Source of the DNA: an uncultured Pseudorhodobacter sp.
GTDB taxonomy: Bacteria; Pseudomonadota; Alphaproteobacteria; Rhodobacterales; Rhodobacteraceae
NCBI GenBank assembly: GCA_937910975.1
Contig: CALEMZ010000119.1
Location: 1 to 5,482, forward strand
Reading direction: 5' to 3'
Length of the DNA: 5,482 nucleotides
The translations under genes were made by a program, and so were the position numbers. The notes beneath the pieces are model-generated. The model searched no databases and was not told where the DNA came from. It saw only the letters and a list, made by a program, of their open reading frames with translations. Every line of letters begins with the position of its first letter. Positions within the stretch are counted from its first letter, which is position 1. Below are positions 1 to 5,482 of the stretch, piece after piece.

Positions 1-1
1 A

Positions 2-1753
2 CAAGTCTTCACTGGGGTGCGCAACCGGATTGCTGTGGCTCTCGCCCCGTCTCTGGAGGCAGTGGCCAATGCGTTTGTCGCGCTGGCGTCTTCCACAAGC
101 CCGATCAGCCGGGCTTTTGACGCGGTACTGGCCAACCTTGACCGGCTGGCGATCTACGCCGGGACCTTCGCCACCTTCCTCGCTGGTCGCTGGGCGACCG
201 CGATGGCGGCCGCGGCACTCTCTGTCCGAGGCCTCGCCACCACGCTTGTCGTCCTAAAAGGTGCGCTCATCCGCACCGGCATCGGTGCTCTGATCGTTGG
301 CGCAGGCGAGTTGGTCTATTGGTTCACGCGTCTTGCCTCTGGGGCAGGGGGCTTCGGCGAGGCCATGGGCCTCTTGAAAGACGTTGCGGTCGAGGTTTGG
401 GACCGGATCAAGATGGGGGCATCAAGCGCCGGGGCTGCGGCCACCGCCATGTTCTACGATCTCAAATCCGATGCCGCGTCTGGCATGGCCGGAGCCATCG
501 AGAGTGTCGTGGGCTTTGGCAACGCAGCGGCCAACACCTTCGAGGGTGCCCTAATGGCTGTCCGCGAGATCTGGTCGCGTTTGCCAGCCGTGATTGGCGA
601 TCTCGTCTTCTCGGCCGCCAACCGCATGCTCGACGGGATCGAGGCCATGCTGAACGGCGCAATCCGCAGGATCGACGCCTTCACCGGGCGCATTCGCGAG
701 GCTCTCGCGGCGGTGGGCATCGAGACCACCTTCGGTCAGATTGGTGAGATCAGCCTTGGCGATATCGAAAATCCTTTCGCGGGGGCTTCAACTGATGCAG
801 GCAGTGTTGCTGCGGATGCGTTCCGCCGGGCTTTTGAGGATAACCCGCTTACAGCGCCTGACCTTGGGCTTGATGGGATTGCCGCCGAGGCGCTGGCCAC
901 TGCGAATACGCACCGCCAGGCTGCGACCGAACTTGCAAGTGGCGCGACGGCGCCACTCACCTCCTGGAGTGAGCTCCGCGACGCCGTTGCGGGCACCGGC
1001 GAGGACGGCGCAGCGGCGCTGGATGAGGCCACTGTTTCAGCAGATCGTCTGTCGGATGCCATGGGGCGTGCCGGTGGCGCGGCAGGACGTGCCGGAGATC
1101 GGATCGCCACCGGCTGGCGTGCGGTCTCAGAATCCCTTCAGGCTTATGCCACAGAGTCTTTGAACTGGGGTAAAGGCCTCGGCGAAACCTTGACCGGCGC
1201 GTTCAGTGGCGCGGAAAGTGCGTTCCGAAGCTTCGTCGAGACCGGCAAGTTCGACTTCAAGGGCCTCGTGCGCTCGATCCTCGCAGACCTCGCGGTCCTG
1301 TCCTTCAAGCGCGCAGTGCTGGGCCCCATCGCGTCTGCGCTCGGAGGTATCTTTGGCGGCGGCGGATCAGTTGCGGCGGCTGTCTCGCATGCGGGTGGTA
1401 TTGTGGGACTGTCCGGACATAGCCGTTCGGTGCCTGCGATGGCCTTCGCCGGGGCGCCGCGTATGCACAACGGCGGTACCGTGGGGCCGGTTGGCTCCTG
1501 GGCGGGTCTCCGCCCCGACGAGGTCCCGACAATCCTGCAGCGTGGGGAACGGGTGCTGAACCGGCGTGAAGCGGCCGGTTATGGCCGGGGCGGCAGCATT
1601 GGCGCGGGCGTCACTGTGAACATTGACGCGCGCGGCGCGCAGATGGGCGTGGCCGAGCAGATAGACGCGCGCCTTCGTGCGGCGATCCCAGAGATCGCCC
1701 GCATTGTGAAAGAAAGCGTGGCCGATGGTCGGCGCCGGGGTCAGGTGTTCTGA
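2..1753 (+). CDS. Phage tail tape measure protein (lambda gpH-like), C-terminal part, open at left edge
   Basis: Tape measure proteins fill the tail tube of long-tailed phages, set its length during assembly and leave through the tail tip at DNA injection. The reading frame is open to the first base, and residues before the GTG at 17 already read as protein, so the true start lies upstream; 583 residues are visible. Residues about 88-111 form a hydrophobic stretch (LIRTGIGALIVGAGELVYWF), typical of the membrane-active middle of these proteins. Residues about 300-375 are Ala/Gly/Arg-rich and probably helical. Residues about 379-432 (YATESLNWGKGLGETLTGAF, then FDFKGLVRSILADL) match the lambda tape measure C-terminal domain. 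The tail end carries the usual HNGG (about 489) and RPDEVPTILQRGERVL (about 504-519) signature. The stop codon is one base before the next gene's ATG, as expected in a tail operon. The family call is firm; the length of the missing N-terminus is unknown. Confidence 0.93.
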   Translation, partial: QVFTGVRNRIAVALAPSLEAVANAFVALASSTSPISRAFDAVLANLDRLAIYAGTFATFLAGRWATAMAAAALSVRGLATTLVVLKGALIRTGIGALIVGAGELVYWFTRLASGAGGFGEAMGLLKDVAVEVWDRIKMGASSAGAAATAMFYDLKSDAASGMAGAIESVVGFGNAAANTFEGALMAVREIWSRLPAVIGDLVFSAANRMLDGIEAMLNGAIRRIDAFTGRIREALAAVGIETTFGQIGEISLGDIENPFAGASTDAGSVAADAFRRAFEDNPLTAPDLGLDGIAAEALATANTHRQAATELASGATAPLTSWSELRDAVAGTGEDGAAALDEATVSADRLSDAMGRAGGAAGRAGDRIATGWRAVSESLQAYATESLNWGKGLGETLTGAFSGAESAFRSFVETGKFDFKGLVRSILADLAVLSFKRAVLGPIASALGGIFGGGGSVAAAVSHAGGIVGLSGHSRSVPAMAFAGAPRMHNGGTVGPVGSWAGLRPDEVPTILQRGERVLNRREAAGYGRGGSIGAGVTVNIDARGAQMGVAEQIDARLRAAIPEIARIVKESVADGRRRGQVF

Positions 1754-1754
1754 G

Positions 1755-2342
1755 ATGGCCATTCCTGTCTTGCCCATAACGCTCGTGTCCTCGCTCGAGC
1801 GGCGGCTGGTCACATCAGTCGCCGAGGCGCGCTCTCCGTTCACCGGCACATCTCAAATCCAGGACTGGGGGGCATCGTGGTGGGAATATCAGTTTGAGAT
1901 GGCGGTGAGCCAAGGGGCCAAGGCCCGTCGGCTTTCGGCCTTCTTCACGGCCCTTGGCGGAATGCGGGGTCGGTTCCTCTTCCCCGATCCGTCGTTCGAG
2001 GTGCCGGTGGGGCTAGGCAATCCTTATGTGAGCGAGGCGCAAGTCGCAGGAGCATCCACTTTGCGCACAGCTAGTTGGGGACTTGGACTTCGCGCCGGGG
2101 ACTTCTTCCAGCTGGGCGGAGATGCCACCACGCGGCTCTATCAGTTGACGGCAGATGTAACGCCTTTGGGCAGTGAGGCCACACTCGCCTTTGTGCCACC
2201 GCTCAGAGCCTCGGTGCCGGTCGGCACGCTCCTTGGCCTTAATACGCCGTCGGTCCTGTTGCGTCTGACGGCCCCGGTCCCCTCGGTCATCGGTCGAGCG
2301 GATCAGCACCGATTTACGATATCAGCCCGCGAAGCCCTTTAA
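1755..2342 (+). CDS. Minor tail / distal tail protein, 195 residues, in the lambda gpM position
   Basis: This is probably a structural protein of the tail tip that joins the tape measure end to the tip complex. I chose the ATG at 1755, one base after the tape measure stop, over an in-frame ATG at 1725 inside the upstream gene; a weak CAGGTG ribosome site lies 7 bases before it. Visible features are the tryptophan cluster W38, W42, W43 (DWGASWWEYQFEM), FLFPDPSF at 74-81, and a beta-rich second half with GLRAGDFFQLGG (111-122) followed by RLYQLTADV (127-135). That layout resembles proteins of about 200 residues found right after the tape measure gene in siphophages of alphaproteobacteria. There is no signal peptide or membrane segment. 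The role rests on position and general pattern; I cannot name a domain family with certainty. It does not begin like the DUF2460 protein at the equivalent place in gene transfer agents. Confidence 0.8.
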   Translation: MAIPVLPITLVSSLERRLVTSVAEARSPFTGTSQIQDWGASWWEYQFEMAVSQGAKARRLSAFFTALGGMRGRFLFPDPSFEVPVGLGNPYVSEAQVAGASTLRTASWGLGLRAGDFFQLGGDATTRLYQLTADVTPLGSEATLAFVPPLRASVPVGTLLGLNTPSVLLRLTAPVPSVIGRADQHRFTISAREAL

Positions 2343-2358
2343 CCAGAGAGGCGCTCTG

Positions 2359-2919
2359 ATGAGCCGTGATTTAACCTTTGCCTTTGCCACCGCGCTGGCC
2401 GATCAAAGCCTGCGACCGGTCATCTTTTTTGAGGGTCAGTTCGTCACCGGCTGGGTGCGTATTTGGTCGGGACTGGGAGAGGTTAGCTGGAACGGTCAAA
2501 GCTGGGCTGGGGCTGGATCGCTCTTAGGCCTTGGAGGCATAGACGAAACCGGAGAGGTCGTGGCCGGCGGCACGGCGGTGTCGCTGTCCGGCGTGCCGCT
2601 GGACCTTGTGCAGATGGCCATCGATGAAGCGCGTCAGGGCCTGCCGGGTCGCATATGGCTCGGGCTTTTGGCTGAAAACGGTAGCATCATCGCTGATCCG
2701 GTTCAGGCCTTCTCAGGTCGGCTCGATGTCCCTGAAATCAAGGATGACGCGGACACCTGCACGATCACCATCAGCTATGAGAGCCGGTTGATCGATTTGA
2801 CCGTGGCGCGGACCTGGCGCTACACCCATGAAAGCCAGCAGGTCTTGTTCTCGGGCGACCTTGGCTTCGAATATGTCACCGCGATCCAGGATCGTGAAAT
2901 CACTTGGGGGCGGGGGTGA
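2359..2919 (+). CDS. Phage minor tail protein, 186 residues, in the lambda gpL position
   Basis: This is probably a tail tip assembly or structural protein. The start ATG is preceded by AGAGAGG with 7 bases of spacing and lies 16 bases after the upstream stop. A recognisable block is VRIWSGLGEVSWNGQSW then AGAGSLLGLGGIDE (residues 33-63), followed by the repeating beta pattern AVSLSGVP. The C-terminus (about 147-186) reads LTVARTWRYT, then LGFEYVTAIQDREITWGRG. In related siphophage proteins that I recall, the chain also ends near a WGR motif, so the protein looks complete despite the foreign cassette that begins 5 bases after its stop. It has a single cysteine (DTCTITI), so it lacks the cysteine cluster of lambda gpL and cannot be assumed to carry an iron-sulfur centre. 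The precise family is not named with confidence; DUF2163 relatives are a possible alternative. Confidence 0.8.
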   Translation: MSRDLTFAFATALADQSLRPVIFFEGQFVTGWVRIWSGLGEVSWNGQSWAGAGSLLGLGGIDETGEVVAGGTAVSLSGVPLDLVQMAIDEARQGLPGRIWLGLLAENGSIIADPVQAFSGRLDVPEIKDDADTCTITISYESRLIDLTVARTWRYTHESQQVLFSGDLGFEYVTAIQDREITWGRG

Positions 2920-2924
2920 ACAGC

Positions 2925-3233
2925 CTATCCGGCTGCGTTCAAATCCTCTCCATCTCGACGCAGGGTTAATTTATAACCAAGAGACGCGGCAACTTGCGAC
3001 AACGTGCTCAGGGTTGGATTGCCACCTTTGCGAAACGACTTGTACATCACCTCACGGCTCACTTTGGCATTAGACGCAATCTCGCTCATCCCTCGAGCAC
3101 GGGCAATATCCCCAATGGCAGCTACGATCAGATCGGGATCCCCATCTTCAAAGGCAGCTTCAAGATAGGCCTCTTGAGCCTCTGCTGTATCGAGACGTTC
3201 GGTCGGGTCCCAAGCATGAGTTTTAAGTGTCAT
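2925..3233 (-). CDS. HI1420/HigA-type antitoxin (helix-turn-helix)
   Basis: The 102-residue product is the antidote of the toxin-antitoxin pair: it should bind and neutralise the toxin and, through its helix-turn-helix, repress the shared promoter. Residues 8-45 (WDPTERLDTAEAQEAYLEAA, then PDLIVAAIGDIARARGM) are characteristic of the HI1420 'downstream addiction module' antitoxins. The helix-turn-helix covers about 49-68 (MSEIASNAKVSREVMYKSFR), with the SREV-Y recognition helix, and then NPTLSTLSQVAASLGYKL, the usual last helix of the domain. The start ATG follows a perfect AAGGAG with 7 bases of spacing and overlaps the toxin end by 11 bases, suggesting translational coupling. Its stop is 5 bases from the stop of the convergent tail gene, with no terminator visible between them. 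GC is clearly lower than in the tail genes: about 53% in 3001-3060 by hand count, against about 72% in 1561-1620. Confidence 0.92.
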   Translation of the reverse strand: MTLKTHAWDPTERLDTAEAQEAYLEAAFEDGDPDLIVAAIGDIARARGMSEIASNAKVSREVMYKSFRKGGNPTLSTLSQVAASLGYKLTLRRDGEDLNAAG

Positions 3234-3525
3234 TGTTTAGCTCCTTTAACATTTGGCGGGCACGAGCAATGTCTGCAGTTTGGCGCTTTTTGTCCCCACC
3301 ACTGAGTAAGATTACAATTCGTTCGCCGCGCCGCACAAAATATAGCCTATAGCCCGGACCGTAATCCACGCGCAGCTCACTCAGTCCTTCACCAAGAGAT
3401 TTGACATCTCCCATATTGCCCAAAGACAAGCGACGGATACGGATATCGATGCGGGCTATCGCGCGGCGGTCCTTTAGACCGCTTATCCAATCCGCAAAAA
3501 CTTTTGTCTGTCGCACCTCGATCAT
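3223..3525 (-). CDS. HI1419/HigB-type toxin, RelE/ParE superfamily
   Basis: The 100-residue product is the toxin of the pair. Relatives with the RelE/ParE fold include mRNA interferases that cut mRNA on the ribosome; the target of this HI1419 branch is less well established, so RNA cleavage is an inference. The family signature is clear: MIEVRQTKVFADWI at the start, GDVKSLGEGLSELRVDYGPG at 39-58, YRLYFVRRG at 59-67, and the C-terminal LLSGGDKKRQTADIARA at 73-89. I chose the ATG whose first base is 3525. A GTG 18 bases further upstream (first base 3543) is in frame, but it lies inside the operator and upstream of the predicted transcription start, and family members begin with MIEV-like residues. 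No Shine-Dalgarno precedes the chosen ATG. Toxin-first order and overlap with the antitoxin are normal for this group. The reading frame is intact, so the toxin is probably functional. Confidence 0.92.
   Translation of the reverse strand: MIEVRQTKVFADWISGLKDRRAIARIDIRIRRLSLGNMGDVKSLGEGLSELRVDYGPGYRLYFVRRGERIVILLSGGDKKRQTADIARARQMLKELNNDT
3241..3246 (-). promoter_or_regulatory. Perfect Shine-Dalgarno of the antitoxin
   Basis: AAGGAG on the minus strand lies 7 bases before the antitoxin ATG, inside the last codons of the toxin gene. It fixes the antitoxin start and contrasts with the toxin, which has no ribosome site. This should favour more antitoxin than toxin per transcript. Confidence 0.85.
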
Positions 3526-3545
3526 TTGTGTAATTAAATACACAA
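3526..3545 (-). promoter_or_regulatory. Perfect inverted repeat, probable autoregulatory operator
   Basis: On the minus strand TTGTGTA, six central bases (TTTAAT) and TACACAA form a perfect 7-base inverted repeat. The centre is exactly the predicted -10 box, and the inner TTAA is itself symmetric. The repeat stops one base before the toxin start codon. Toxin-antitoxin pairs are typically repressed by the antitoxin or the complex binding a palindrome over the promoter, and this antitoxin has a helix-turn-helix, so the site fits that job. Binding is inferred; the symmetry and the overlap are seen directly. Confidence 0.75.
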
Positions 3546-3560
3546 TACCCCTTTTGTCAA
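3533..3560 (-). promoter_or_regulatory. Sigma-70-type promoter of the toxin-antitoxin pair
   Basis: On the minus strand a perfect -35 box TTGACA (3560-3555) is followed by a 16-base spacer and TTTAAT (3538-3533), which matches the TATAAT consensus at five of six positions. It faces the toxin gene. Counting about 7 bases beyond the -10 box puts the transcription start at about 3524-3527, at or within a few bases of the toxin ATG. The match is strong for a GC-rich host, and the AT-rich block (no G or C in 3531-3540) stands out locally. Confidence 0.78.
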
Positions 3561-3574
3561 GAAGGCTCAGTGTG

Positions 3575-3589
3575 TGTTGGCAGCCAACA
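3575..3589. repeat. Perfect 15-base palindrome TGTTGGC-A-GCCAACA
   Basis: Two perfect 7-base arms around a single A lie 14 bases upstream of the -35 box of the toxin-antitoxin promoter and 20 bases upstream of the NlpC-like gene's ATG. The sequence differs from the TTGTGTA operator, so it is not a second copy of it. It could be a binding site for a host or phage regulator, or the edge of the inserted cassette. With a one-base centre it would make only a poor RNA hairpin. Confidence 0.6.
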
Positions 3590-3609
3590 TAACATCAGGA
3601 AACGTCACC

Positions 3610-4017
3610 ATGACCCGCGCCCCACACTGGGAACGCCTTCTGGCCGCCGCCATCGATACGGCACGGGCTAAGCCTTTCGTTTGGGGTGTTCATGACTGCC
3701 CGACCTTCGCTTTTGAGACGCGTATGATCCTTACCGGCGGCGAGGATGTCGCAGCCCTCTGGCGTGGGCGCTACACCACCGCGCTCGGTGGCGAGCGTGT
3801 GATGCGTCGTCTGGGCTGGGCCTCGCTAGAGGAGATGGGGTGCTCCCTTTTGGGCGACCCACGCCCGTCTGTCCTTCTTGCTGGGCGCGGCGATGTGGTT
3901 CTAGCCGACACCGGTCTTGGCTTTGGCATCTGCACTGGGGCCAGCGCCGTCGGAATGGCCCCTGAAGGCCTCGTGACCGTACCGCTGATGTCCTGCCGGC
4001 TTGCCTGGTCCGTTTAA
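3610..4017 (+). CDS. NlpC/P60-like tail assembly protein (DUF6950-type), 135 residues, in the lambda gpK position
   Basis: Proteins at this position are cysteine-peptidase-like components of tail tip assembly, in some phages thought to open peptidoglycan during entry. The core is KPFVWGVHDCPTF (residues 21-33), with the nucleophile-like Cys30 in the usual WG-x-HDC setting, followed by the predicted helix, LWRGRYTTALGGERVMRRLG, and a beta-rich end starting GRGDVVLADTGLGFGICTG. I chose the ATG at 3610, preceded by AGGA with 9 bases of spacing, over an in-frame GTG at 3574 that lies in the palindrome region and adds residues not typical of the family. The only histidines are H6 and H28; the second half, where NlpC/P60 enzymes place their catalytic His, has none. 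Activity is therefore doubtful. The gene directly follows the divergent toxin-antitoxin promoter region, and a 230-base gap separates it from the tail tip gene. Confidence 0.85.
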   Translation: MTRAPHWERLLAAAIDTARAKPFVWGVHDCPTFAFETRMILTGGEDVAALWRGRYTTALGGERVMRRLGWASLEEMGCSLLGDPRPSVLLAGRGDVVLADTGLGFGICTGASAVGMAPEGLVTVPLMSCRLAWSV

Positions 4018-4247
4018 AGGCAGCATTTGGCTTTTGTGCCATAGGTGCGCGGCTCGGTCCTCCCCTCCCGAGCCGCGCTTTGGGAAGCGGCAGGCACTGC
4101 GGTATAAGCTCCGCAGCTCTGAGCATCGCCACCCAAAAACGTGTTGAGCAGTTTTATAGCAGATGGCTCTTAATACTTGGCTGCGCATATCGACACAGGT
4201 CTCAGACTTGAACTCAGGTATTTATGCTCCATTCATAGGACCCGTTC
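4018..4247 (+). other. Intergenic gap between the NlpC-like and tail tip genes
   Basis: No convincing gene is seen here; open frames that cross it are shadows of the flanking genes. It contains the strong hairpin at 4047-4078, a weaker inverted repeat CTGCGG/CCGCAG (4097-4102 and 4111-4116, 8-base loop), and a more AT-rich stretch from about 4133 to 4236. A TTGAAC at 4208-4213 has only a poor -10 partner (ATTCAT, 4231-4236), so I do not call a promoter. The end holds the TAGGAC ribosome site of the tail tip gene. The gap is unusually long for a tail operon. Confidence 0.6.
4047..4081 (+). terminator. Strong GC hairpin, possible weak intrinsic terminator
   Basis: GCGCGGCTCGG (4047-4057) and CCGAGCCGCGC (4068-4078) are perfect 11-base complements around a pyrimidine-rich loop of 10 bases (TCCTCCCCTC). 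Only three Ts follow on the + strand before GGG, so termination would be partial at best. It lies 29 bases after the NlpC-like stop codon. It could instead protect the upstream mRNA from decay or mark the edge of a past insertion. Confidence 0.55.
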
Positions 4248-5482
4248 ATGCCCTTCATTGTGACAGCCGTCACCGCGATCGCGGGGGCGATCAGCGGCGT
4301 ATTGGCTGCGGGTGGAATTGGTGCGGCGCTCTTGCGGATCGGCGGAACGCTGCTCTTGTCCACTGCAGCGCAGGCCCTGATGCCGAAGCCGCAGACAACA
4401 CTTCAAAACCGCACTGTTACGATCCGCGAGCCCGTCGTACCTCGGGATCTTGTCTATGGCCGCTCCCGCAAGGGCGGGGTCATTGTCTTCCTGCACTCCT
4501 CAGGGTCGGACCACAAGTTCCTCGATCTGGTGATCGTGCTGGCCACGCATCGGGTCAAATCGATCGGTGCCATCTATTTTGAGGGCGAGATGGCTCTCAA
4601 TGCAGCTGGCGTGGCTCAAGGCCGCTGGGCCGGAAAGCTCGTCGTCGAGAAAACACTAGGCGCCGCCAACCAGACGGCCTTCGCGGGCCTCAAGGCAGCA
4701 CTGCCAGATAAATGGACCGAGAACCATCGGCTTCGCGGCTGTGCCGCGATCCGGCTGCGGCTTACCTATGACCAGGACGCCTTTCCGGGTGGGATCCCGA
4801 ACATCACGGTCGATCTTGAGGGCAAGAACGACATCTGGGACCCGCGCACCCAAACGACAGGCTATTCGGAAAACCCCGCCCTTTGTTTGGCCGATTACAT
4901 GGCCAATCCGACCTGGGGCATTGGCGCACGCATCGGCCAGCCCGACGGGATCGACGAGATATCCTTGGTCGAGGCCGCAAACATCTGTGACGAGACAGTT
5001 CCCCTTACAGGTGGTGGCTCCGAGCTGCGCTATACCTGCAACGGGGTGATCACGCTCTCTGAAGTTCCGAAGACGATCATCGAGGGGATGCTCTCGTCCT
5101 TCGCAGGTCGCTGCGCCTTCTCGGGCGGGTCTTGGCGCATACATGCAGGGGCATGGCGCGCGCCGGATGTGGCGCTGACCTCGGACCATGTCCGCGAGGG
5201 TGGGCTCACGCTTGCGACGCGCGTGACGATGTCGTCAAACTTCAACGGCGTGCGGGGGCAGTTTGTCAGCCCCGAGAATGATTGGCAGCCGGATGACTTC
5301 CCGGCCTATGCGAGCGATGCTTACGTGGCTGAGGATGGCGGCGAGCAGAAATGGCGCGATATCTCGCTGCCGTTCACGATCTCGGCCTCGATGGCGCAGC
5401 GGCTTGCGAAAATTGAGCTGGAGCGTGCTCGGCGGCAGATGACGGTCAGGCTGTCGGGCAAGCTCTCAGCCTGGGCAGCCAC
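4248..5482 (+). CDS. Phage tail tip protein, gpJ/TipJ-type host specificity protein, N-terminal 411 residues, open at right edge
   Basis: This protein forms the central hub or fibre of the tail tip and in lambda-like phages contacts the host receptor. The start ATG follows AGGA with 7 bases of spacing, and an in-frame TAG at 4236-4238 excludes longer forms. No stop occurs through base 5482, so the gene continues beyond the window; gpJ relatives are often over 1000 residues. Residues 1-45 are a Gly/Ala-rich hydrophobic segment typical of the family. Then come PVVPRDLVYGRSRKGGVIVF (62-81), matching the conserved VYGR-x-x-x-GG motif, LDLVIVLATHRVKSIGAIYF (92-111), NPALCLADYMANPTWGIG (209-226) and SMAQRLAKIELERARRQM (381-398), all in gpJ-like order. 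The receptor-binding C-terminus, which varies most and sets host range, is not visible. The family is well supported; the receptor cannot be inferred. Confidence 0.92.
   Translation, partial: MPFIVTAVTAIAGAISGVLAAGGIGAALLRIGGTLLLSTAAQALMPKPQTTLQNRTVTIREPVVPRDLVYGRSRKGGVIVFLHSSGSDHKFLDLVIVLATHRVKSIGAIYFEGEMALNAAGVAQGRWAGKLVVEKTLGAANQTAFAGLKAALPDKWTENHRLRGCAAIRLRLTYDQDAFPGGIPNITVDLEGKNDIWDPRTQTTGYSENPALCLADYMANPTWGIGARIGQPDGIDEISLVEAANICDETVPLTGGGSELRYTCNGVITLSEVPKTIIEGMLSSFAGRCAFSGGSWRIHAGAWRAPDVALTSDHVREGGLTLATRVTMSSNFNGVRGQFVSPENDWQPDDFPAYASDAYVAEDGGEQKWRDISLPFTISASMAQRLAKIELERARRQMTVRLSGKLSAWAA

Noticed and set aside
1367..1849. A 160-residue minus strand open frame across the tape measure end
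   Set aside because: It covers the conserved tape measure C-terminus and the start of the next tail gene, with no family pattern of its own.
2964..2978. Inverted repeat GGTTA/TAACC
   Set aside because: It is short, lies inside conserved antitoxin codons, and has no promoter nearby.
3526..3543. Longer toxin starting at the GTG whose first base is 3543
   Set aside because: It would be translated from the operator itself, upstream of the predicted transcription start, and adds six residues before the MIEV start typical of the family.
3574..3609. Twelve extra N-terminal residues on the NlpC-like protein from a GTG at 3574
   Set aside because: The GTG has no ribosome site and adjoins the palindrome; the ATG at 3610 has AGGA at 9 bases and gives a family-like N-terminus.
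4196..4214. tRNA T-arm-like sequence (GTTCAAGTCT on the minus strand), a possible attachment site
   Set aside because: The bases flanking the loop are CTGAG on both sides, which do not pair, and no acceptor or anticodon arms are present.
4163..4582. A 139-residue + strand open frame starting in the intergenic gap
   Set aside because: Most of it overlaps the gpJ-like gene in another frame, the product has no recognisable pattern, and no ribosome site precedes it.
4656..5189. A 177-residue minus strand open frame inside the tail tip gene
   Set aside because: The + strand frame matches gpJ throughout; long antisense frames are expected in GC-rich coding DNA.
1755..5482. Gene transfer agent tail cluster of Rhodobacterales
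   Set aside because: The order is similar, but the two genes after the tape measure do not read like the DUF2460 and DUF2163 proteins found there, and a toxin-antitoxin insertion would be unusual in a gene transfer agent.

Overview
The window carries part of the tail-tip module of a lambda-like siphophage or prophage. The GC-rich coding sequence, codon use and closest remembered protein relatives suggest an alphaproteobacterial host, probably Rhodobacterales; this is an inference from style, not a search result. Five tail genes lie on the + strand: a tape measure protein (C-terminal 583 residues, open at the left edge), a 195-residue and a 186-residue minor tail protein, a 135-residue NlpC/P60-like (DUF6950-type) protein, and the first 411 residues of a gpJ/TipJ-type tail tip protein (open at the right edge). 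Their order parallels lambda H-M-L-K-J, with no gpI-like gene seen.

Between the 186-residue tail gene and the NlpC-like gene sits a two-gene toxin-antitoxin cassette on the opposite strand (2925-3525). It is a HI1419/HI1420-type (HigBA-like) pair: RelE/ParE-fold toxin first, helix-turn-helix antitoxin second, with an 11-base overlap. Its promoter is readable: TTGACA, a 16-base spacer and TTTAAT. A perfect 7-base inverted repeat covers the -10 box and ends next to the toxin ATG. The cassette is lower in GC than its surroundings and breaks neither neighbouring tail gene, so it looks like a moron acquired between two phage genes.

The predicted transcription start falls at or within a few bases of the toxin ATG, so the toxin mRNA is probably leaderless. 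The antitoxin has a perfect AAGGAG Shine-Dalgarno. No terminator separates the cassette from the convergent tail gene 5 bases away, so late tail transcription should run antisense through it.

A second interruption, 230 bases long (4018-4247), lies between the NlpC-like and tail tip genes. It holds a perfect 11-base-pair GC hairpin and no convincing gene. The most interesting part of the window is the control region of the toxin-antitoxin cassette and its antiparallel position inside a late operon. The tail genes themselves are ordinary.
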